Assembly (NCBI GenBank): GCA_039026555.1
Contig: JBCCMB010000175.1
Coordinates: 1 to 5,062, forward strand
Source: JBCCMB01 sp039026555
Lineage (GTDB): Bacteria; Pseudomonadota; Alphaproteobacteria; Caulobacterales; Hyphomonadaceae
Length of the DNA: 5,062 nucleotides
Reading direction: 5' to 3'
How positions within the stretch are numbered: position 1 is the stretch's first letter; each line of letters opens with the position of its first letter. Below, piece by piece: positions 1 through 4,836 of this stretch. The notes under the pieces were generated by a model, which saw only the letters and a list, made by a program, of their open reading frames with translations, was not told where the DNA came from and searched no databases. Both the position numbers and the translations under genes were made by a program.

Positions 1-260
1 CCACCGCGCGTCTCACACGCTATGGGCTTGATGCTTACGCCTATGCGCGTTTGTCGGCTGGCACGATCGATATGGTGGCGGAGACCGGATTGCACCCCTA
101 TGACGTCGCAGCCTTGATCCCTGTGGTGCGCGGCGCCGGCGGCGTGGCGACGGATTGGCGCGGGCGCCCGGCGAAGCTGGGTCCGCAATTGGTCGCCGCC
201 GCGAACGCCACCATTCTCGAAGAAGCGCTGATCTCGCTGAAACGCTCGGCGCGAGACTAA
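1..260 (+). CDS. hisN: Inositol-monophosphatase-family phosphatase, probably histidinol-phosphatase (C-terminal part)
   Basis: The gene is cut by the window start; codons run from position 3 and 85 residues remain before a TAA stop at 258-260. The fragment reads RYGLDAYAYARLSAGTIDM, then a block with the motif PYDVAAL, then GAGGVATDWRGRP. The Asp of PYDVAAL (codon 102-104) corresponds to the third metal-binding aspartate of the IMPase fold (the WDxAA motif). Having Tyr rather than Trp before it, together with the YAYARL and DWRGRP segments, resembles the HisN type of histidinol-phosphatase more than true inositol monophosphatase. By family knowledge, such enzymes hydrolyse a phosphate monoester with Mg2+ in the cytoplasm, and HisN makes histidinol from histidinol phosphate. 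The catalytic N-terminal half is outside the window, so substrate assignment is inferred. The stop overlaps the stop of the convergent hydrolase gene. Confidence 0.8.
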   Translation, partial: TARLTRYGLDAYAYARLSAGTIDMVAETGLHPYDVAALIPVVRGAGGVATDWRGRPAKLGPQLVAAANATILEEALISLKRSARD

Positions 261-1183
261 ATCCCCGCCTTGTCCAGCAAAGCGTCGAAGGCCGTCCAGA
301 ATTGGTCGCGTTTCTCGTCTGTCTCCATCAGGATTTCATGATAAGCGCCCTCAACCGTAATGTGGGTCGATTTCGGCAGGGCCGCGCAGACAATCTCGTG
401 CGAGGCGTTGTCGACCAGCTTCTCCTCGCCGGCGCTCGCCGTCAGTACGGGACATTGCACGCCGTCCAACGCCCCAGGGGCTTTAAATCGCGCCGTCACG
501 TCTAAGCTGGCGACGATCCATCCCCATGTCGGCGCACTCAGCGCCAAGGCCGGGTTCCGCCGCAGCAGTGATTGCTGCACCTCCCAGCGGCCGCGATCGT
601 GCGTGACGCTATTGTTTTCGAACGTCTCCGGACCCGGCGTGTTGACGGGTTTAGCGCCTTGCCCAAATCCTCGCAGAACACGCGCGATAAACCCGCCAAG
701 CGGCGGCAGTTTGATCCCCCACATGGGCGCGGAAAACGCCGCGGCGTCGGCTAAAACCGCGCCTGTGCGCAGCGCTTCAAGCGCGATCCCGCCGCCCATG
801 GAGTGAGCGAGAATAACGTGTGGCTCCGGCGCCCGCGCGCCCAATTGGTCCACGCCCATGCGAAACGTGTCGACAAAGGTCTCAAACCGATCGACATGGC
901 CTGCCAACCGATCCGGCAAGAAACGATCGGACAAGCCTTGTCCCGGCCAATCAAAAATGGCGACCGCGAAGCCCCGCGCTTGCAGATCGCGAGCGACTTC
1001 AAAGTACTTTTCGATAAACTCCGTGCGCCCGGGGCACACGAAGACCGTACCCCTAGGCTGCCCGTGCCGGGACGGGGCCGGCGCATACATCATGCGAACG
1101 GTGCGTTTGCGCGGCCCGTCAAAGACAAGGGCCTCAGCCAGCTCCGGAACAGGATTGTCCGGGGCGTGAACGAGGCCCGTCAT
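257..1183 (-). CDS. Alpha/beta hydrolase, lysophospholipase (PldB / serine aminopeptidase S33) family
   Basis: A 308-residue protein, normal length for PldB-like or monoacylglycerol-lipase-like hydrolases. It has no signal peptide, so it is probably cytoplasmic. The fold markers appear in order: first strand TVFVCPGRTEFIEKY (46-60) with the oxyanion-side loop, FDWPGQGLSDR (77-87), and the nucleophile elbow AHSMGG (126-131) with Ser128. A variable cap follows at about 150-230. Next come GEEKLVDN (252-259), where the acid is expected, and YHEI (281-284) with catalytic His282. The acid position that is usually Asp appears to be Glu254, although Asp258 is nearby. Family members cleave lysophospholipids or monoacylglycerols; the real substrate is unknown. 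It follows the SCP2 gene by 10 bp on the same strand. No Shine-Dalgarno sequence is visible before the ATG, so translational coupling is likely. The TAG stop overlaps the stop of the phosphatase on the other strand. Confidence 0.88.
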   Translation of the reverse strand: MTGLVHAPDNPVPELAEALVFDGPRKRTVRMMYAPAPSRHGQPRGTVFVCPGRTEFIEKYFEVARDLQARGFAVAIFDWPGQGLSDRFLPDRLAGHVDRFETFVDTFRMGVDQLGARAPEPHVILAHSMGGGIALEALRTGAVLADAAAFSAPMWGIKLPPLGGFIARVLRGFGQGAKPVNTPGPETFENNSVTHDRGRWEVQQSLLRRNPALALSAPTWGWIVASLDVTARFKAPGALDGVQCPVLTASAGEEKLVDNASHEIVCAALPKSTHITVEGAYHEILMETDEKRDQFWTAFDALLDKAGI

Positions 1184-1193
1184 AATGCGCGAC

Positions 1194-1496
1194 TTAAGCG
1201 AGTTTGGAGAACAAAGACTGCAGCTTCATGGCGACGCCCATATCGCCGTCTACTTTCAGTTTGCCTTGCATAAACGCCATTGTCGGGTCCAACTGGCCCT
1301 GCGAGAGTTTCAAGAAATCATCGAAGTCGACCGTGATCGTCGCGTCCGCGTCCTCATCGTCATTGGACGCCGAACCGGCGGCGCCGTCGATGAACAATTT
1401 TCCGACATCGCCGAAATTGAATTTCACTTTTTTGTCGAAGTCCGATCCGCCGCTCAGGGCTTCTTGAACTTTGGCGGTGAGCGCTGCGAGATCCAT
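1194..1496 (-). CDS. SCP2 sterol-binding (sterol carrier protein) domain protein
   Basis: A 100-residue stand-alone SCP2 domain, the usual size for bacterial single-domain members. Diagnostic segments are KVKFNFGDVGKLFIDG (23-38), an acidic turn NDDEDADATITVDFDDF (45-61), and the signature LSQGQLDPTMAFMQGKLKVD (64-83) followed by GDMGVAMKLQSLF. The SCP2 fold has a hydrophobic tunnel that binds fatty acyl chains, acyl-CoA or sterol-like lipids. Whether this protein carries lipid or simply buffers acyl-CoA cannot be read from the sequence. No export signal is present. The start is well supported by GGAGG on the minus strand (1504-1508), 7 nt before the ATG. It is the first gene of a two-gene operon with the alpha/beta hydrolase and diverges from the acyl-CoA carboxylase subunit, which suggests a shared role in lipid or acyl-CoA metabolism. 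Confidence 0.93.
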   Translation of the reverse strand: MDLAALTAKVQEALSGGSDFDKKVKFNFGDVGKLFIDGAAGSASNDDEDADATITVDFDDFLKLSQGQLDPTMAFMQGKLKVDGDMGVAMKLQSLFSKLA

Positions 1497-1500
1497 AAGG

Positions 1501-1508
1501 CTTCCTCC
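1501..1508 (-). promoter_or_regulatory. Strong ribosome binding site of the SCP2 gene
   Basis: On the minus strand the sequence reads GGAGGAAG followed by CCTT and the ATG. The GGAGG core is a perfect anti-16S match, 7 nt from the start codon. It fixes the SCP2 start and contrasts with the hydrolase behind it, which has no such site. Confidence 0.85.
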
Positions 1509-1525
1509 AAATTATGGCCAATCCG

Positions 1526-1555
1526 ATTACTGGCGCACCTGAGAGGGAATCGCAA
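1526..1555 (-). promoter_or_regulatory. Candidate promoter of the SCP2-hydrolase operon
   Basis: On the minus strand TTGCGA (1550-1555) is followed after 18 bp by AGTAAT (1526-1531). Each hexamer matches the sigma-70 consensus at 4 of 6 positions. Transcription would start about 20-25 nt before the ATG and leave the ribosome site inside the leader. The matches are weak and alphaproteobacterial promoters are loose, so this is only a suggestion. Confidence 0.25.
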
Positions 1556-1627
1556 GCGGCGCCGCCAGGGCAGGGGGTGCGGCGGTTTAATCCGCCGGCT
1601 AACCTCGTATTTTCTCAAGGATGATGC

Positions 1628-1648
1628 ATGGGTTTGCCGGGCTTATGA
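1628..1648 (+). CDS. Six-codon upstream ORF (MGLPGL) overlapping the carboxylase start
   Basis: AAGGA at 1617-1621 is a good ribosome binding site, and the ATG it is best spaced for (6 nt) is the one at 1628. That ATG is not in the carboxylase frame. It opens ATG GGT TTG CCG GGC TTA TGA, and its TGA (1646-1648) overlaps the ATG at 1645 as ATGA, a classic termination-reinitiation arrangement. The simplest reading is that ribosomes load at 1628, terminate after six codons and restart on the carboxylase. The peptide itself need have no function. The alternative is initiation at the in-frame ATGs at 1621 or 1624, which sit too close to AAGG. Layout is seen directly; use is inferred. Confidence 0.4.
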   Translation: MGLPGL

Positions 1649-3192
1649 GCTGGAAAGACGATATCGATGAATTGCGCCGTCGCGAGCGCCTCGCCGAGGC
1701 GATGGGCGGCGAGGAACGCGTCGCGCGGCAAAGGGCGCAGGGCAAGCTGACGGTTCGCGAGCGCGTCGCGTTTCTGGCGGATCCGGGCTCGTTTCATGAG
1801 ATTGGGAAGATCGCCGGCGTCGCCTCCTACAATGAGGATGGCGAATTGGAGAGTTTTCAGCCCGCAAACATGGTGATGGGGCGCGCGACGATTGACGGTC
1901 GTCCAGCCGTATTATTGGGCGATGATTTTTCCGTACGCGGCGGCGCGGCGGACGCCTCGATCTGGCAGAAAATGGCGATGGCTGAACAAATGGCGCATGA
2001 TTACGGCATGCCCATGGTGCGTCTGGTGGACGGCACGGGCGGCGGCGGCTCCGTCAAAATGCTGGAGAAGGATCCGCGCACCTATATCCCGCAAACGCCG
2101 GCTTGGGAGTGGATCGTCGATAATATGGGCCGCTCGCCGGTGGTGTCTTTGGCTTTGGGGCCATGCGCAGGGATGGGCGCGGGGCGCGTCGCGGCGAGCC
2201 ATTATTCCGTGATGGTGAAAGAGATGAGCCAGGTCTTCGTGGCCGGGCCGCCCGTGGCCCGCGCCATCGGCGAAGACGTCACCAAGGAGGAATTGGGCGG
2301 TTGGCGCATCCAAGCGATGAACGGCACGGTGGATGACGCGGTGGATACAGAGGCTGACGCGTTTGACCGCGTGCGGCGGTTTTTATCCTATCTGCCCTCA
2401 TCGGTCGACGAATTGCCGGGACGCACGCCGCCGACGGACGACCCCGATCGCCGCGAAGACGCGCTGATCGATATCGTGCCGAAAGACGGAAAGACGCCTT
2501 ACAAGCCGCGGAAAATCGTCGAAGCGTGCGTGGACAAGGGGAGTTTCTTTGAAATCGGCGCGCTGTGGGGACGTTCGATCGTCGCGGGTTTGGCGCGCAT
2601 TGACGGATATCCGGTTGCGGTGTTGGCGGGCGATCCCTTTTTCTTAGACGGCGCGTGGACGGCCGATACCTGCGACAAGGTCGTGCGGCTGGTTGATTTG
2701 GCGGAGACCTTTCATCTGCCCATTGTGCATTTTGTCGATTGCCCAGGCTTCGCCGTCGGCGTGCGTCACGAACAAGCGGGCGTCACGCGGCGGGGCGTTC
2801 GCGCAATGGCTGCGGTTTATCAGACCAGCGTGCCGATGTGCGCGGTGGTGATCCGTAAAGCCTATGGGCTGGCGGGATCGGCCATGTTCAATCCTATGCG
2901 GACCAAATGGCGCTATTGCTGGCCGTCGGGCGATTGGGGGTCGCTTCCGATGGCGGGCGGCATTGAGGCGGCTTTCAAACGCCAATTGGAGTCGGCCGAC
3001 GATCCGGAAGCGATGCTGGAAGCGCTTTATAAGAAGTTCGACGCGGTTCGCTCGCCCTTCCGAACGGCGGAGGCGTTTTACGCTGAAGAAATCATCGATC
3101 CGCGCGAAACGCGGCCGCTCTTGGTCGATTTCATGTCGCACGCCTATCGCATACTGAAGCCAGGGCGGCGGACGCACGCCATGCGCCCCTGA
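1645..3192 (+). CDS. Acyl-CoA carboxylase carboxyltransferase (beta) subunit
   Basis: A 515-residue protein from the ATG at 1645 (MSWKDDIDELRRR), close to the usual 510-540 residues of PccB/MccB-type subunits. It consists of two tandem crotonase-like carboxyltransferase halves. The N half has GKLTVRERVAFLADPGSF (33-50), LVDGTGGGGSV (127-137) and the oxyanion segment GPCAGMGA (172-179). The C half has FVDCPGFAVG (363-372) and RKAYGLAGSAM (404-414), then CWPSGDWGSLPMAGGIEAA. In biotin-dependent carboxylases this subunit moves CO2 from carboxybiotin to an acyl-CoA. The loops differ from typical propionyl-CoA carboxylase (RKAYGGA and GPCAGGA types), so the substrate is uncertain. No biotin carboxylase or biotin carrier gene is in the window. 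In-frame ATGs at 1621 and 1624 would add 8 residues, but ribosome site spacing and the homolog-like MSW start favour 1645. It ends 7 bp from the convergent exported-protein gene. Confidence 0.92.
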   Translation: MSWKDDIDELRRRERLAEAMGGEERVARQRAQGKLTVRERVAFLADPGSFHEIGKIAGVASYNEDGELESFQPANMVMGRATIDGRPAVLLGDDFSVRGGAADASIWQKMAMAEQMAHDYGMPMVRLVDGTGGGGSVKMLEKDPRTYIPQTPAWEWIVDNMGRSPVVSLALGPCAGMGAGRVAASHYSVMVKEMSQVFVAGPPVARAIGEDVTKEELGGWRIQAMNGTVDDAVDTEADAFDRVRRFLSYLPSSVDELPGRTPPTDDPDRREDALIDIVPKDGKTPYKPRKIVEACVDKGSFFEIGALWGRSIVAGLARIDGYPVAVLAGDPFFLDGAWTADTCDKVVRLVDLAETFHLPIVHFVDCPGFAVGVRHEQAGVTRRGVRAMAAVYQTSVPMCAVVIRKAYGLAGSAMFNPMRTKWRYCWPSGDWGSLPMAGGIEAAFKRQLESADDPEAMLEALYKKFDAVRSPFRTAEAFYAEEIIDPRETRPLLVDFMSHAYRILKPGRRTHAMRP

Positions 3193-3199
3193 CGCCGTG

Positions 3200-4720
3200 T
3201 CAGTAGAGCGGGAAGGTCGACCCAATGCGATAAACGCCGGCCTGATAAATGTTCAAGTCACGGCGCGCGCCGCGAACAGGATCGAAGAATTGCAGGGCGG
3301 ATGGCGGGCGATTGCGGTCCAAGGGCACAAAGGTGGCGACGTGTCGCGCCATGCGCGCGAATGCGGCCGCCATGCCGCGTCTTTCCGCTTCATCCGCAGC
3401 GATTAAGTCGGCCGGGCTAAGTTCGAACGCTAAACTGCTCCAACGCGACGTCACCGAGCGCACGGACGCCGGCGTCGCTTGGCTGAGATCGAGGAACAAA
3501 ATGTCTCCATCGGCCTCATAAGCTAGGAAGATCGGTCCTCGCGTATCCGCCAAGGTGTATTGCGTTTTGATGGCGCGGGCCCGGCCGTAATCATAATTTG
3601 CGAGCATGCTGGCGCAGTCGCCGATGGGTTGCTGGTTTCGCAACATCCAATGCGTCACCAACAGATCGGATGCGTCGCTATCCTCCAAGGCGGCGTCGCG
3701 GGTTCTGATGTCCTGTGTGAAGCCGTTGCATAGAGCCTGGTTTTTTTGCTGTTCCGATACGTCCAGCAGCACGAGACCGACTGGCGGCTCGCCATCGCGG
3801 GGCAGATAGCTCTCGGTCGGATAAAGCGGCGCGGCGACAATTTCAAAAGGTTGGGCGTTGAACTCCGTCCCTCGAACGCCGAGGACGCTCGAAGGCGTTT
3901 CGGTTTGCAATGAACCGACCGGGGTCGGCCCGGGCGTTGGTTGCGCTCCCGTCTGCGGCGCGCTCCCGATTTGGGTTTGCTGTTCCGGCGGCGGCGGCGG
4001 CGGCGGTGGAGGCGGAGGCGGAGGTGGTGGCGTGGGAGCTGCCGGCGCATTGCTTGGTAGTTCTGCAAAGTGTTGGCTGCGTCGCTCCTCTTCCGCGCGA
4101 CGCGCCGCGGCGTCAGCCTCTGCGCGTGCGCGAGCTTCCGCTTCGGCAAGAGCTTGCGCCTCCGCTTGCGCTTGTTCTTGGGCGGCGCGGGCTTCGGCCT
4201 CCGCACGTGCGCGTTCTTCCGCGAGGCGCGCCTGTTCTGCGAGGCGCGCTTCTTCCGCCAAGCGTGCTTCTTCCGCGATACGCGCGAGCTCGGCCTGCCG
4301 CTCAGCTTCGGCGCGCGCTTCCGCCTCTGCGGCTGCGCGGGCGCGCGCCTCGGCCGCGGCTGCCGCGTCCACTTCGGCTTGGAGGTCTCGCGCCTCGTCC
4401 TGCGGGTTCGCCACTTGGATCGGCGCGGCGGAAGACGGTGTTTCGACAAACACTAAGAAGCGTTCGTCAAACCAGCGCTGGCGTCCATCCATTCGGGTCA
4501 GCCGCGCGCTCTCGCTATTGGCGTCATAGAAGGTGGTTTGCGGAAAATCGTATTGATAAAGCTCGCAGACCATAGACAAAACGTCGTCGCGATTTGGTCC
4601 GCACGGAATTTTCGCGATACGCGTGCTAAACGAAACGGCTGAGCGGTCTTCCGCCAATCCGACCGGCGCGCCAAAACACATCGCCAGCGCTGCGACGCTC
4701 GCCTGAATGCTGCGTTTCAT
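3200..4720 (-). CDS. Exported protein with TolA-like helical spacer, polyproline run and unknown C-terminal domain
   Basis: A 506-residue protein I do not recognise as a named family. Visible parts: a signal peptide (K2 R3, hydrophobic 5-23, likely cleavage after GLA at 23); a small domain at 24-107 with Cys40 and Cys52; an Ala/Glu/Arg helix at about 108-213; a linker with 15 consecutive prolines (231-245); a Gln/Thr/Pro-rich stretch to about 278; and a C-terminal domain (279-506) with Cys331 and Cys369 and the segments GPIFLAYEADGDILFLDLSQ and YQAGVYRIGSTFPLY. The cysteine pairs could form disulfides in the periplasm. Architecture resembles TolA/TonB-type spacers that hold a domain at a distance, but no TolA or TonB C-terminal motif is seen. 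If the signal is not cleaved it could act as a membrane anchor. AGGGGA lies 7 nt before the ATG. It is 68 bp downstream of the methyltransferase reading frame on the same strand. Confidence 0.88.
   Translation of the reverse strand: MKRSIQASVAALAMCFGAPVGLAEDRSAVSFSTRIAKIPCGPNRDDVLSMVCELYQYDFPQTTFYDANSESARLTRMDGRQRWFDERFLVFVETPSSAAPIQVANPQDEARDLQAEVDAAAAAEARARAAAEAEARAEAERQAELARIAEEARLAEEARLAEQARLAEERARAEAEARAAQEQAQAEAQALAEAEARARAEADAAARRAEEERRSQHFAELPSNAPAAPTPPPPPPPPPPPPPPPEQQTQIGSAPQTGAQPTPGPTPVGSLQTETPSSVLGVRGTEFNAQPFEIVAAPLYPTESYLPRDGEPPVGLVLLDVSEQQKNQALCNGFTQDIRTRDAALEDSDASDLLVTHWMLRNQQPIGDCASMLANYDYGRARAIKTQYTLADTRGPIFLAYEADGDILFLDLSQATPASVRSVTSRWSSLAFELSPADLIAADEAERRGMAAAFARMARHVATFVPLDRNRPPSALQFFDPVRGARRDLNIYQAGVYRIGSTFPLY
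3986..4030 (-). repeat. Fifteen-proline codon run (CCG/CCA/CCT)
   Basis: Fifteen consecutive proline codons (residues 231-245) of the exported protein. The end nearest the gene 3' side is seven pure CCG codons; the rest mix CCA, CCT and CCG. It separates the helical spacer from the C-terminal domain and probably forms a stiff polyproline II rod. The CCG tract is prone to slippage, and long proline runs stall ribosomes unless EF-P acts. Confidence 0.9.
4082..4399 (-). other. Ala/Glu/Arg-rich helical spacer region of the exported protein
   Basis: Residues 108-213 contain almost only Ala, Glu, Arg, Gln and Leu, with no Gly or Pro, so a long continuous helix is expected. At about 0.15 nm per residue it could reach roughly 16 nm. 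The centre (codons 4211-4282) holds four six-residue units: RIAEEA, RLAEEA, RLAEQA, RLAEER. These are encoded by a degenerate 18-bp tandem repeat. A period of six does not fit a classical heptad coiled coil. It fits TolA-like spacer helices or single charged helices better. Confidence 0.75.
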
Positions 4721-4727
4721 GATCCCG

Positions 4728-4733
4728 TCCCCT
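4728..4733 (-). promoter_or_regulatory. Ribosome binding site of the exported-protein gene
   Basis: On the minus strand AGGGGA is followed by 7 nt and the ATG at 4718-4720. It supports that start, which also gives a proper signal peptide (MKRSIQASVAALAM). Confidence 0.65.
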
Positions 4734-4755
4734 ACTATACGCCCCCGATAATCCC

Positions 4756-4784
4756 ACTCTAGCCCGTCCGTCCGAGGGTAACAA
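4756..4784 (-). promoter_or_regulatory. Candidate sigma-70-like promoter for the exported-protein gene
   Basis: On the minus strand TTGTTA (4779-4784) is followed after exactly 17 bp by TAGAGT (4756-4761). Each hexamer matches the consensus at 4 of 6 positions. The predicted start, about 7 nt after the -10, leaves a leader of roughly 25-30 nt containing the ribosome site. It lies wholly within the gap after the methyltransferase frame, so the exported-protein gene could be transcribed on its own. Confidence 0.4.
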
Positions 4785-4788
4785 ACTC

Positions 4789-4836
4789 TTACTCAAGCGC
4801 CGGCTTGACGAATTTAAGCGTCATGCGGTCGCTTTA
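4789..4836 (-). pseudogene. In-frame stop and the methyltransferase C-terminal tail beyond it
   Basis: After the TAA at 4834-4836 the same frame continues for 14 sense codons, SDRMTLKFVKPALE, to a second TAA at 4789-4791. The tail resembles the final strand of the methyltransferase family. The join AIG-stop-SDRMTLKF looks like an original AIGESDRMTLKF, where a GAA glutamate codon would become TAA by one G-to-T change. Frame, composition and fit all argue that the tail was once coding, or still is by readthrough. The glutamate is inferred from my memory of the family and was not checked by alignment. Confidence 0.6.

Noticed and set aside
155..505. Plus-strand frame of 116 residues crossing the phosphatase and hydrolase ends.
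   Set aside because: It overlaps two well supported genes in other frames and shows no recognisable motif.
803..1273. Plus-strand frame of 156 residues antisense to the hydrolase and SCP2 genes.
   Set aside because: Composition is that of an antisense shadow and the opposite strand carries clear catalytic motifs.
1580..1597. Inverted repeat CGGCGG-6 nt-CCGCCG upstream of the carboxylase as an operator or terminator.
   Set aside because: The stem is only 6 bp, no T-run follows, and such GC palindromes are expected by chance in this DNA.
1621..1644. The in-frame upstream ATGs as the carboxylase start (adds MMHGFAGL).
   Set aside because: AAGG directly abuts the first ATG and is only 3 nt from the second, too close for initiation; the MSWKDDIDELRRR start is more family-like. 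It is not fully excluded.
2644..3225. Minus-strand frame of 193 residues antisense to the carboxylase C-terminal half.
   Set aside because: His/Arg-rich shadow of a strongly conserved protein frame.
3655..4449. A 264-residue Arg/Pro-rich reading frame on the minus strand inside the exported-protein gene.
   Set aside because: It is a frame shadow of the repetitive Ala/Glu/Arg helix; its composition is basic low complexity with no domain, and the true frame has a signal peptide and ribosome site.
3858..4575. Two long plus-strand frames (about 220 residues each) opposite the helical region.
   Set aside because: They are antisense to GCG/CGC-rich repeat codons, which suppress stops in other frames; they read poly-Gly or Ala/Arg/Ser repeats without domain features.
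4676..4720. Lipoprotein signal at Cys15 (LAMC) of the exported protein.
   Set aside because: Met before the Cys is unfavourable for a lipobox and the hydrophobic core continues past it to a normal GLA cleavage site.
4734..4739. TATAGT on the minus strand as a -10 box for the exported-protein gene.
   Set aside because: It abuts the ribosome site, so transcription would begin after it; the TTGTTA-17-TAGAGT pair upstream fits better.
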